Positions 1 to 5,926 of a stretch of 7,650 bases of DNA are shown here, one piece after another. The notes beneath the pieces were generated by a model. That model did not search any database, was not told where the DNA came from, and saw only the letters and a program-made list of their open reading frames with translations. The position numbers and the translations under genes are program-made. The stretch is from assembly GCA_016880695.1 (NCBI GenBank), contig JAEHCY010000058.1, positions 1-7,650 of the forward strand, given 5' to 3'. This DNA comes from Chromatiaceae bacterium (GTDB lineage: Bacteria > Pseudomonadota > Gammaproteobacteria > Chromatiales > Chromatiaceae). Position 1 is the stretch's first letter. Every line of letters begins with the position of its first letter.

Positions 1-549
1 CATGTCCGGCCGCGAGAGCAGGAGCCGGCATAGGGCCACGCGACGTCGCTCCCCGCCCGAGAGGGTGGCGATGTCTGCGTTCCAGGGGGGCAGGCGCAGC
101 GCATCTGCGGCCACCTCGAGGGTTCGGTCCAGGTTATGGCCATCGCGGGCCTGGATCAGGTTCTCGAGCTCCGCCTGCTCTTGGGCGAGGGCCTCATAGT
201 CGGCATCGGGATCGGCATAAGCGGCGTACACCGCATCGAGTCGCTGCAGCGCCTGCTGGACGTCCGCCATTGCGGACTCGACGTTGCCTCGCACGTCCTT
301 GCTCCCATCGAGCTGAGGCTCCTGGGGCAGGAATCCCACCTTGATCCCGGGCTGTGGGCGCGCCTCCCCCTCGTGCTCCCGATCGACCCCCGCCATGATC
401 CGCAACAGACAGGATTTACCAGACCCGTTCAGACCGAGGACACCGATCTTGGCGCCGGGAAAGAAGGAGAGGGAGATGTTCTGCAGGATCACCCGTTTCG
501 GGGGCACGATCTTGCCCACCCGGTTCATGGTGAAGATGTACTGGGCCAT
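1..549 (-). CDS. ettA: Energy-dependent translational throttle protein EttA (ABC-F ATPase), N-terminal part
   Basis: This is the first 183 residues of a protein that runs off the left edge of the window. It begins MAQYIFTMNRVGKIVPPKRV, which closely matches EttA. In order it shows a Walker A motif GLNGSGKS at about 39-46, a Q-loop region LPQEPQ at 74-79, the Tyr/Ala-rich stretch of the first ABC domain (YAAYADPDADYEAL), and the ABC signature LSGGERRRVALCRLLL at 163-178. EttA is a cytoplasmic ABC-F protein that binds the ribosomal E site and gates entry into the elongation cycle according to the ATP/ADP ratio. It has no membrane segments. The start at 547-549 has AGAGG six bases upstream. One oddity is Cys47 directly after the Walker A Lys-Ser, where Thr is usual. 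The linker, second ABC domain and C-terminus lie outside the window. The family assignment is very secure. Confidence 0.96.
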   Translation of the reverse strand, partial: MAQYIFTMNRVGKIVPPKRVILQNISLSFFPGAKIGVLGLNGSGKSCLLRIMAGVDREHEGEARPQPGIKVGFLPQEPQLDGSKDVRGNVESAMADVQQALQRLDAVYAAYADPDADYEALAQEQAELENLIQARDGHNLDRTLEVAADALRLPPWNADIATLSGGERRRVALCRLLLSRPDM

Positions 550-583
550 ACGCTGCCTCTAACGGGGTCACGGAAATTCAACT

Positions 584-589
584 ATTATC
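584..589 (-). promoter_or_regulatory. Possible -10 element for ettA
   Basis: On the minus strand this reads GATAAT, five of six matches to the sigma-70 -10 consensus, 35 bases upstream of the ettA start codon. No convincing -35 box lies 16-18 bases further upstream, so this is only a candidate. The 91-base gap between divergent ettA and the aldolase gene (550-640) must hold the promoters of both. Confidence 0.3.
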
Positions 590-640
590 CCACAAAGCAC
601 TAGGTCACCCGGTTCCTCCCCCGAGCAGAGCGAGCCTCCC

Positions 641-1228
641 ATGACACCACAGGATGATCTGGTCCGGTACTATCGCTGGCTCCGGCAGTACGGCTATAAC
701 GACTCCCATAGTGGCAATGCATCGATCCGCCTGGGGGATCGATTCTGGGTAACGCCGACCGGCGCCTGCGCGGATTCCCTCGGGCCAGGGGACCTGGTGG
801 AGTGCACCCTCGATCAGCTTTGCCCGAGGGGTGCATCGTTGGACGCACCGCTCCACCAGCAGGTATACCGGGGCAATGATCGCGCCCAGGCGCTGCTGCA
901 CAGTCATGGGGCCTATACAGTGGGGGTGACGCTGGCCCGCGACGACTTTCGCCCCCTCGACTTCGAGGGCTGGTACTACTTCAAATCGGTTCCGGTGCTG
1001 GATATCGGCTACGACGCCTATCTGGCCGAGGCCCCGGGGCGAGTGGCCGAGACCCTCAGCGAGCATCCCATCCTGGTGGTGCGCGGACATGGCGTGTATG
1101 CCTGCGCGGAGTCCCTGAACCTGGCCTACAAGTGGACCTGCTCGCTCGAGCTTTCCGCCAAGACCTTTTTCATTGCCCAGTGTGCCCGCACCGACTTGAG
1201 TCGCCCCTATTTCTCAGCGGTGAGGTAA
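641..1228 (+). CDS. Class II aldolase/adducin-family protein
   Basis: This 195-aa protein has the family landmarks in order: SGNAS at about 24-28 and TPTG at 38-41 (phosphate/substrate-loop regions in FucA-type aldolases), LLHSHGAY at 85-92 with the HxH zinc pair (H87, H89), and RGHGVYA at 148-154 with the third zinc histidine (H150). Family members are cytoplasmic zinc enzymes such as L-fuculose-phosphate aldolase, ribulose-5-phosphate 4-epimerase and methylthioribulose-phosphate dehydratase. The substrate cannot be told from sequence. At the position of the FucA catalytic Glu (E73), the alignable segment here is SLDAPLHQQVY, giving Asp68. Length is close to the usual 190-230. The ATG at 641 has only a weak purine-rich site upstream (GAGCGAG). 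The gene stands alone on this strand, diverges from ettA, and its last 22 bases overlap the convergent methyltransferase gene. The family call is secure; the specific function is unknown. Confidence 0.88.
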   Translation: MTPQDDLVRYYRWLRQYGYNDSHSGNASIRLGDRFWVTPTGACADSLGPGDLVECTLDQLCPRGASLDAPLHQQVYRGNDRAQALLHSHGAYTVGVTLARDDFRPLDFEGWYYFKSVPVLDIGYDAYLAEAPGRVAETLSEHPILVVRGHGVYACAESLNLAYKWTCSLELSAKTFFIAQCARTDLSRPYFSAVR

Positions 1229-2028
1229 CAGATCCAGCTCGCGTCGGGCTCGCCTTCTAAGGTGGGCTCGAAGCGGCCGTTGGGTTCGTCGCGTTCGTCC
1301 CAACCCTGCCAATAGACCGAGACGCGTTCGAAGCCGACCTCGTGGAGTAGGTCTTGGATCTCCGGTAGGGTCCAGAGCCGCCAGTCGTAGCTGAAGGCCC
1401 GCTCCAGACGCGACCCATCCGGGAACTCGAAGTGGATATGGCAAATCAACCGGCCGCTGATGGGGTCGTAGCGCTCCTGTTCCCAGATATAGGTGAAGGG
1501 GCCGAAGTCCCCGCTGAGCGAACGACGCTCCTCGATGACGCGGAAGGCGTCATATCCGCCGTAGGCGTCAAGAAACAGCACGCCACCCTCGAGCAGCGCA
1601 TCGCGGGCCCGGGCAAAATAGCCCTTGAGCTGATCGCGTTCCTTGAGTAACCAGTAGCTGAAATTCATCGCCAGGATTAGGTCGGGTGAGCGTGTGACAA
1701 CGCAACAAACGTCCGCCTCGAGCAGTTCGACCCGCTCCCGCTGCGAGGGCTCCAGGGCTGCGAGGTTGTGGACTCGCCCCCAGGCGAGGACCTCCGGGTC
1801 CAGGTCCACGCCAATGGCCTGGTTGCCCTTGCGCCGTCGGACCCAGTCGCAGCACACTTTCGCGGTTCCGCAGAAATCCTCTCGCAGCATCGCCGCCCGT
1901 CGGCCGCGCAACCGGTGAAAGGTGGCATCGATGAAGTCCACCTCCAACTCCACGTTCTGTACCGACAGCTCGTAGAGACGATGGCGGTCGGCGCGGGTGG
2001 ACAGGGCGGCAGTGGCGATGAAGGTCAT
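1207..2028 (-). CDS. Class I SAM-dependent methyltransferase, substrate unknown
   Basis: The 273-aa protein begins MTFIATAALSTRADRHRLYE. It has a Rossmann methyltransferase layout: LREDFCGTAKVCC at about 48-60 replaces the usual glycine-rich motif I, GVDLDPE at 73-79 holds the acidic residue that normally contacts the SAM ribose, LLEADV at 102-107 is the adenine-contact region, ILAMNFSYWLL at 118-128 is the post-I/IV region, and GGVLFLDAYGG at 148-158 is the strand before the C-terminal half. The C-terminus (HIHFEFPDGSRLERAFSYDW, then WTLPEI) looks like the substrate-facing part of a small-molecule or protein methyltransferase. The open frame extends back to 2307, but the extra 93 residues are Arg-rich and lie over another likely ORF. 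I therefore chose the internal ATG at 2026-2028, although its ribosome binding site is weak. An alternative ATG at 2098-2100 overlaps the stop of the upstream small ORF. The 3' end overlaps the convergent aldolase gene. Confidence 0.83.
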   Translation of the reverse strand: MTFIATAALSTRADRHRLYELSVQNVELEVDFIDATFHRLRGRRAAMLREDFCGTAKVCCDWVRRRKGNQAIGVDLDPEVLAWGRVHNLAALEPSQRERVELLEADVCCVVTRSPDLILAMNFSYWLLKERDQLKGYFARARDALLEGGVLFLDAYGGYDAFRVIEERRSLSGDFGPFTYIWEQERYDPISGRLICHIHFEFPDGSRLERAFSYDWRLWTLPEIQDLLHEVGFERVSVYWQGWDERDEPNGRFEPTLEGEPDASWICYLTAEK

Positions 2029-2093
2029 CTTCGATTCAGCCCAAGGTGGGTGGAGGATGCGTCGCCCGGAGACCGATCGCTGTGCGCCAAGAT

Positions 2094-2234
2094 TCAGCAT
2101 AAGTTTACGGCGCAGACGTCGTCTCCGTAACCGAGGCGTCGGCGGGCCCAGGATTTGAGCCCGTCGGCGTCCATAATGTCCAGGGGGCGGATGGAGGGAT
2201 CGAAGGCGATGTCGCAATCCGCTGGTGAACTCAC
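2094..2234 (-). CDS. Small hypothetical protein upstream of the methyltransferase (46 aa from GTG, or 57 aa from ATG at 2267)
   Basis: I do not recognise this product. Its translation includes DCDIAFDPSIRPLDIMDADG followed by LKSWARRRLGYGDDVCAVNLC and then TGA. Nearly all codons from GAT TGC GAC ATC onward end in G or C, with balanced acidic and basic residues and a plausible helix (DADGLKSWARRRL), so it looks coded rather than random. The GTG at 2232-2234 has TGAGG nine bases upstream. An in-frame ATG at 2265-2267 would add 11 residues (MRSSRFLRFLS) but has no clear site. The stop lies 65 bases before the chosen methyltransferase start, and ATG 2098-2100 of the methyltransferase frame overlaps it (ATGCTGA), so translational coupling is possible. 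The 5' end lies next to the divergent cupin gene (2258) and overlaps it if the ATG start is used. It could be a real small protein or the leftover of a longer gene cut short by the stop. Confidence 0.45.
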   Translation of the reverse strand: MSSPADCDIAFDPSIRPLDIMDADGLKSWARRRLGYGDDVCAVNLC

Positions 2235-2257
2235 CGAAAGGAACCTCAGAAACCTTG

Positions 2258-2803
2258 ATGACCTCATTACTGCAGCGGTTCACGGCACATCTTCCCTGTC
2301 GCTTCATCGACGGCGAGAACGGCGAGCCCTATCTGGAGCGTTACTACCTGTTGGGTGTGCTCGGTTGGCACCTCTACCTGCACCGGTTTGTGGCATCGGA
2401 CCCTGATCGCGGCCTGCATGACCATCCCTGGGGGCGGGCGGTGAGCCTCGTGTTGAGCGGCGGATACGATGAAATCCGGCTTTCCGATCGTGCCGCGGGC
2501 ATCACTGAGACCCGCTGGCTTGGTCCGGGACGGCTCAACCGCCTGCGAGGCGAGGATTTTCATCGGGTCTCGCTGAGAAAGGGGCGTCCAGCCTGGACCC
2601 TGTTTCTTCACGGTCCGCGGGTCAAGGGCTGGGGGTTTCTGCGGGGTGGGAAGCTGATCCCCTATGCGGGCGATGCGACGGAGTTCCGCCATCGCGATTG
2701 GTGGAAGACGGCCCCCTCGGGTGAGCAGATGCGTCGTGCCCGCGTAGAAACGGCCGCCGCAGCGCGCCGCGACCCTAGGGGGGAGGTTGCGGAGAGCGGT
2801 TAG
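2258..2803 (+). CDS. Cupin-like hypothetical protein
   Basis: The protein is 181 aa from ATG 2258. It shows a conserved-looking core, RGLHDHPWGRAVSLVLSGGY (residues 51-70), with HDH resembling a cupin motif-1 metal pair. DFHRVSLRKGRPAWTLFLHG (100-119) could supply the third histidine (H102) of motif 2. This arrangement suggests a beta-barrel metal site, but no enzymatic activity can be named. The N-terminal FIDGENGEPYLERYYLLG and the aromatic-rich middle also look conserved. The C-terminal 30 residues are Arg/Ala-rich and probably disordered. The open frame reaches a GTG at 2225, but the 11 added residues lie over the divergent small ORF, so ATG 2258 is preferred. AAAGGAA at 2237-2243 is somewhat far from it (14 bases). 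There is no signal peptide or membrane segment. A long-standing hypothetical family is the likeliest outcome of a search. Confidence 0.72.
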   Translation: MTSLLQRFTAHLPCRFIDGENGEPYLERYYLLGVLGWHLYLHRFVASDPDRGLHDHPWGRAVSLVLSGGYDEIRLSDRAAGITETRWLGPGRLNRLRGEDFHRVSLRKGRPAWTLFLHGPRVKGWGFLRGGKLIPYAGDATEFRHRDWWKTAPSGEQMRRARVETAAAARRDPRGEVAESG

Positions 2804-2866
2804 CGCCCGCGTGCCGCATGCTGCCCACCGGTTTTTTCGCTGATGCTGCTGAGGAGGTTGAATTCC

Positions 2867-2896
2867 ATGAGCGTCACCGCAAATTCCGCAAGGTGA
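2867..2896 (+). CDS. Nine-codon ORF behind a very strong ribosome binding site (possible leader peptide or gene remnant)
   Basis: GAGGAGG at 2851-2857 stands nine bases before an ATG, one of the strongest Shine-Dalgarno sequences in the window. The frame encodes MSVTANSAR and ends with TGA at 2894-2896. An in-frame ATG at 2843 would extend it to 17 codons. The stop codon lies on the first bases of the inverted repeat at 2894-2916. The peptide has no run of one amino acid typical of an attenuator. It may be a leader peptide, the start of a decayed gene, or chance. Confidence 0.25.
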   Translation: MSVTANSAR

Positions 2897-2916
2897 CAGT
2901 AATTTGATTATTGTCA
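2894..2916. promoter_or_regulatory. Operator-like inverted repeat
   Basis: The two 10-base arms are TGACAGTAAT (2894-2903) and ATTATTGTCA (2907-2916), separated by TTG. Nine of ten positions pair. The repeat lies in the AT-richest stretch of the window, and its right end is also the best -35 candidate for the 101-aa gene. This is the geometry expected for a dimeric regulator, more often a repressor. The regulator cannot be named. Confidence 0.5.
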
Positions 2917-2940
2917 GTTACCCAAAAATCGATTTATGGT
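2911..2940 (+). promoter_or_regulatory. Candidate sigma-70 promoter for the 101-aa gene
   Basis: TTGTCA (2911-2916, five of six consensus matches) is followed after 18 bases by TATGGT (2935-2940, four of six). Transcription would begin near 2947, leaving a leader of about 85 bases before the ATG at 3033. The -35 box coincides with the right arm of the inverted repeat. Confidence 0.4.
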
Positions 2941-3032
2941 ATTTTCTCGAATGAAAGGTAGCGGTTAGCCCGTGGGGGGCACTGAGTCTTTTTTCACACA
3001 ACAGGGTTTCCACACGTCAATCACCCACTGCA

Positions 3033-3338
3033 ATGGCCTACGAGAAGCAGGTTGATGAGCTGGTTGGACGGCACGTGTGTCAGTTCCAGTTGGAACTGTC
3101 CCTGGCCCGCGTGATGGGCCAGCTCGACCCGAATAAGCGGAAGGTTCCGGCGATGCCCTACGGCTATCCCATCGCTGTCTATCGGCCCAAACACATCTGT
3201 CGCCTTCCGCAGGTTCGCGCCTTCGTCGCGCGCAGCGGCGGGACCCAGAGCAACGGGGTTCCGCGGGTGCTGCGAACCGAGTTTGTCGGGCAGTACATTC
3301 TCGGTGTCTACAACCCGCTCCACTGCGGCTGCCACTGA
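3033..3338 (+). CDS. Hypothetical protein with paired His/Cys motifs (101 aa)
   Basis: I do not recognise this protein. It starts MAYEKQVDELVGRHVCQFQL, has a basic centre (LDPNKRKVPAMPYGYPIAVY, residues 31-50) and ends YNPLHCGCH. Its four cysteines each sit beside histidines: HVC at 14-16, HIC at 54-56, and HCGCH at 97-101. That recurring HxC spacing followed by a terminal HCGCH could bind a metal. No signal peptide or membrane segment is visible. Codons mostly end in G or C, and the reading is more natural than the antisense ORF covering the same bases. No in-frame ATG, GTG or TTG lies upstream between the stop at 2952 and 3033, so ATG 3033 is the start. It lacks an obvious ribosome binding site. 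It sits alone behind a candidate promoter and operator, 126 bases before rlmKL on the same strand. A truncated remnant of a larger gene cannot be excluded. Confidence 0.6.
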   Translation: MAYEKQVDELVGRHVCQFQLELSLARVMGQLDPNKRKVPAMPYGYPIAVYRPKHICRLPQVRAFVARSGGTQSNGVPRVLRTEFVGQYILGVYNPLHCGCH

Positions 3339-3354
3339 TATAGCCTCTCATTTC

Positions 3355-3370
3355 GGGAACGCCGGTTCCC
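3355..3370 (+). other. Short hairpin after the 101-aa gene
   Basis: GGGAAC (3355-3360) and GTTCCC (3365-3370) form a perfect six-pair stem closed by a GCCG loop, 16 bases after the stop of the 101-aa ORF. No T-run follows, so it is not a canonical intrinsic terminator. It could be a weak terminator, an mRNA 3' stabiliser, or chance in GC-rich DNA. Confidence 0.35.
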
Positions 3371-3464
3371 CGGCCGCCCCCCAATCAACCACGACTTCCT
3401 CGGTTAGGGCTGCCCGTATCACGGCGGGGAGGGCGGTTTGGTCCCTGCATCGGTTTATCCGGGT

Positions 3465-5636
3465 ATGACCACGACACATCAGTTCTTTGCCACGACCGGC
3501 AAGCACCTGGAGCCGTTGCTCGCGGACGAAGTGCGGCGTCTGGGGGCGAGCAATGTCCGCGAAACCCATGGCGGTGTGGGCTTCGGCGGCTCGCTCGACC
3601 TGGCCTACCGGATCTGCCTCTGGTCTCGGGTGGGCAATCGGGTGCTGCTGGTGTTGGGGCGGTTTCCCGCGGATAACCCCGAGGCGTTATACCAGGCTGC
3701 CCGTGGCATCGACTGGGGTGAGCACCTCGAGACCAACACAACCTTCGCGATCGACTGCCACGTCTCTCATTCCCATATCACCCACAGCCAATTCGCCGCG
3801 CTCAGGCTCAAGGACGCCATCGTCGATCAGTTCCGTGATCGCTTCGGGGAGAGGCCCTCGGTGGATCTCCTGCAGCCTGGCCTGCGCGTCAATGGCTACC
3901 TCCACCGCGACCAGGTTACCCTGAGCCTTGACCTTTCGGGCGACTCGCTCCACCGCCGCGCCTACCGGCAAGAGGGTGTGGCCGCGCCGCTCAAGGAGAA
4001 CCTGGCGGCTGCGTGTCTGATCCGCGCGGGATGGCCGGAGATCGCCCACGCGGGCGGTGCGTTTCTGGATCCCATGTGCGGCTCCGGGACCCTTCCCATC
4101 GAGGCCGCGCTCATGGCGGGTGATGTGGCACCGGGGCTACGCCGCAGCTACTGGGGCTTCCTCGGCTGGAGAGGGCACGATGCCGGGGTTTGGCGTTTGC
4201 TGATCGAGGAGGCGGAGGAGCGCCGGGAACGGGGTCTGCAGAGGCTTCCCGAGGTTCGCGGTTACGATGCCGACCCCACGGCCGTGCGCATCGCCCGCGC
4301 GAACCTTGATCGTGCCGGGCTCCAGGGGCGGGTGCGTATCGAGCGACGGGAGCTGCGGGAGTGTGGCCCGCAGGGGCCGGAACAAAGAGGGTTGGTGGTG
4401 GTGAATCCGCCCTACGGCGAGCGGATCGGTTCCGAATCGGACCTTCCGCTTCTCTACCGCACCCTAGGGGATACCCTTCGGGCGCAGTTTCAAGGTTGGC
4501 GGGCCTCGGTGCTCACCGGGAACCCCGACCTTGGCAAACGCATGGGGCTGCGGGCGCAGCGCTTTCACAGCCTGTTCAACGGCCCGATCGAGTGCCGATT
4601 GCTCCATTTCGAGGTCGAGCCCAACTGGTTCGTGACCGACCATCATGGGCCACGTCCCTTGGCCGTCGGTGACCGGAGCCCCGGGGCCGCGATGCTCGGC
4701 AACCGGCTGCGCAAGAATCTCCGGCATCTGAGCCGTTGGTTGAAGAAGGAGAGAATCGGCTGCTACCGCCTCTACGACGCCGACATGACGGAGTACGCCC
4801 TTGCCGTCGATGTCTACGAGGGCGAGCAACGCTGGCTGCATCTGCAGGAGTATGCCGCGCCACCAAGCATTGATCCGCGGGCGGCGCGCCTGCGGCTGCG
4901 CGAGGCGATCGGTGTAGTGCCTGATATCCTCGGTGTGCCGGAGGGGAATCTTTTCTTCAAGGTGAGGAGCCGGCAGAAAGGAACGGCCCAGTATGAGCGC
5001 CTCGCGGACCACCGGTGCTTCCACGAGGTGGGGGAGGGTGGCTACCGATTCTGGGTGAATTTCGAGGATTACCTCGACACCGGGCTTTTCCTCGACCATC
5101 GAAGCACCCGGGCCCTGCTCGGTGGTTGGGCGGCGGGCAAGCGGTTTCTCAATCTCTTTGCCTACACCGGCACGGCGACGGTCTACGCGGCCAAGGGGGG
5201 TGCTCTCGCCACCACCAGCGTGGACCTGTCGCGGACCTATCTGCAGTGGGCGCAGAGAAACCTCGATCTCAACGGCATTGGTGGACAGCGGCACGAGCTG
5301 ATTCAGGCAGATTGTCTACAGTGGCTGGACCAGACGGCCGGCAGGCGTCAGTTCGATCTGATCCTGCTCGACCCACCGAGCTTCTCCACCTCCAAGAGCA
5401 TGCACACAACCCTCGACGTTCAGCGCGATCATGTGGCCCTGATCGGGGCGGCGGTCAAGCTGCTGGCCCCAGGCGGGAGGCTGGTCTTTTCCACCAATCT
5501 GCGCCAGTTCAGAATGGATACGGACGTGCTGGGCGGCCTCGACTTCAAGGATATCTCCCGACTCACCCTGCCGAAGGACTTCGAGCGCAATCCGCGCATC
5601 CATCACTGCTGGGAGATCCAACGCAAGCTGCCATGA
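3465..5636 (+). CDS. rlmL: Bifunctional 23S rRNA methyltransferase RlmKL (G2445-N2 and G2069-N7)
   Basis: The protein is 723 aa from ATG 3465, near the usual length of about 700. Residue numbers follow this start. The N-terminal third is a THUMP RNA-binding region (about 35-150). It is followed by the RlmL methyltransferase: DPMCGSGTLPIEAA at 202-215 is the SAM-binding motif I, RGYDADPTAVRIARANL at 265-281 the acidic-loop region, and NPPYGERIG at 314-322 the catalytic N2-guanine motif. The C-terminal RlmK half has the PUA-like linker region, FLNLFAYTGTATVYAAKGGA at 561-580 (motif I), VDLS at 586-589 and LLDPPSFSTSK at 634-644. In E. coli this fused enzyme makes m2G2445 and m7G2069 in the peptidyl-transferase region of 23S rRNA. 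A TTG at 3438, well placed behind GGGGAGGG, would add nine residues. I prefer the ATG because homologues begin near FFATT and because codon use before it is poor. Both catalytic centres look intact. Confidence 0.96.
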   Translation: MTTTHQFFATTGKHLEPLLADEVRRLGASNVRETHGGVGFGGSLDLAYRICLWSRVGNRVLLVLGRFPADNPEALYQAARGIDWGEHLETNTTFAIDCHVSHSHITHSQFAALRLKDAIVDQFRDRFGERPSVDLLQPGLRVNGYLHRDQVTLSLDLSGDSLHRRAYRQEGVAAPLKENLAAACLIRAGWPEIAHAGGAFLDPMCGSGTLPIEAALMAGDVAPGLRRSYWGFLGWRGHDAGVWRLLIEEAEERRERGLQRLPEVRGYDADPTAVRIARANLDRAGLQGRVRIERRELRECGPQGPEQRGLVVVNPPYGERIGSESDLPLLYRTLGDTLRAQFQGWRASVLTGNPDLGKRMGLRAQRFHSLFNGPIECRLLHFEVEPNWFVTDHHGPRPLAVGDRSPGAAMLGNRLRKNLRHLSRWLKKERIGCYRLYDADMTEYALAVDVYEGEQRWLHLQEYAAPPSIDPRAARLRLREAIGVVPDILGVPEGNLFFKVRSRQKGTAQYERLADHRCFHEVGEGGYRFWVNFEDYLDTGLFLDHRSTRALLGGWAAGKRFLNLFAYTGTATVYAAKGGALATTSVDLSRTYLQWAQRNLDLNGIGGQRHELIQADCLQWLDQTAGRRQFDLILLDPPSFSTSKSMHTTLDVQRDHVALIGAAVKLLAPGGRLVFSTNLRQFRMDTDVLGGLDFKDISRLTLPKDFERNPRIHHCWEIQRKLP

Positions 5637-5926
5637 GCGTAGCGGATCCTTGGCCGAAGGGGGGCTCTCCGCTTGTGGCTCCGCCGCAGGCCCGAGCGCA
5701 GCGCAGGACTGCGAGCAGCCGGGACATGAGATGAACCTGGACTCGGCGGTTGCGGATGGCATAACCCCTTCGACCAGGCTCAGAACGGGTCCTCGGAACA
5801 GCTGCTACCCGGTGTACGCTGGGCGAACGGGGGTCTAACCAAACCCGCTCAGAGTCCGCTGGTCCCGAATAATCCCGCACGGCAAGGCCTGTTGTGGGGC
5901 AACCTGCAGAAACTGCAAATTCTGGG
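5637..5926. other. Intergenic region without a supported gene
   Basis: This 290-base gap between rlmKL and the acetyltransferase gene contains only short frames with unnatural composition. It holds a small hairpin (CGCAG 5702-5706 pairing with CTGCG 5709-5713) and a degenerate REP-like element (5765-5789). I see no convincing promoter for the acetyltransferase gene and no T-run terminator for rlmKL. Confidence 0.6.
5765..5789. repeat. Degenerate REP-like extragenic element
   Basis: The sequence CCCCTTCGACCAGGCTCAG followed by AACGGG closely resembles a short palindromic extragenic repeat seen in many GC-rich bacterial genomes, whose core I recall as CCTTCGACAAGCTCAGG plus GCGAACGG. The CCCCTT and AACGGG ends can pair. 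A second half-like match, GGGCGAACGGGGGT, lies at 5821-5834 and could pair over a longer distance with ACCCCTTCG at 5764-5772. Only one recognisable copy is in the window, so repeat status rests on memory of the motif. Confidence 0.5.

Noticed and set aside
136..603. 155-aa open frame on the plus strand
   Set aside because: Antisense to ettA and without family resemblance.
2029..2307. N-terminal extension of the methyltransferase to 2307
   Set aside because: The extra 93 residues are Arg/Pro-rich and overlie another frame with better coding signal; the family-like sequence begins at the ATG at 2028.
2811..2840. T-run (GTTTTTTC) after the cupin gene as an intrinsic terminator
   Set aside because: No stable hairpin directly precedes the T-run.
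3021..3335. 104-aa antisense ORF opposite the His/Cys protein
   Set aside because: The forward frame has the more typical codon use and composition; the antisense frame shows no motif.
4464..5294. 276-aa open frame antisense to rlmKL
   Set aside because: It lies wholly within the clearly assigned rlmKL coding region, a common mirror effect in GC-rich genes.
5633..5734. 33-aa ORF overlapping the rlmKL stop (ATGA)
   Set aside because: The overlap looks like translational coupling, but the product is low-complexity Ala/Arg/Pro with no recognisable feature.
5731..5838. 35-aa ORF beginning MNLDSAVADG
   Set aside because: Its middle (TPSTRLRTG) is what results from reading through the REP-like element.
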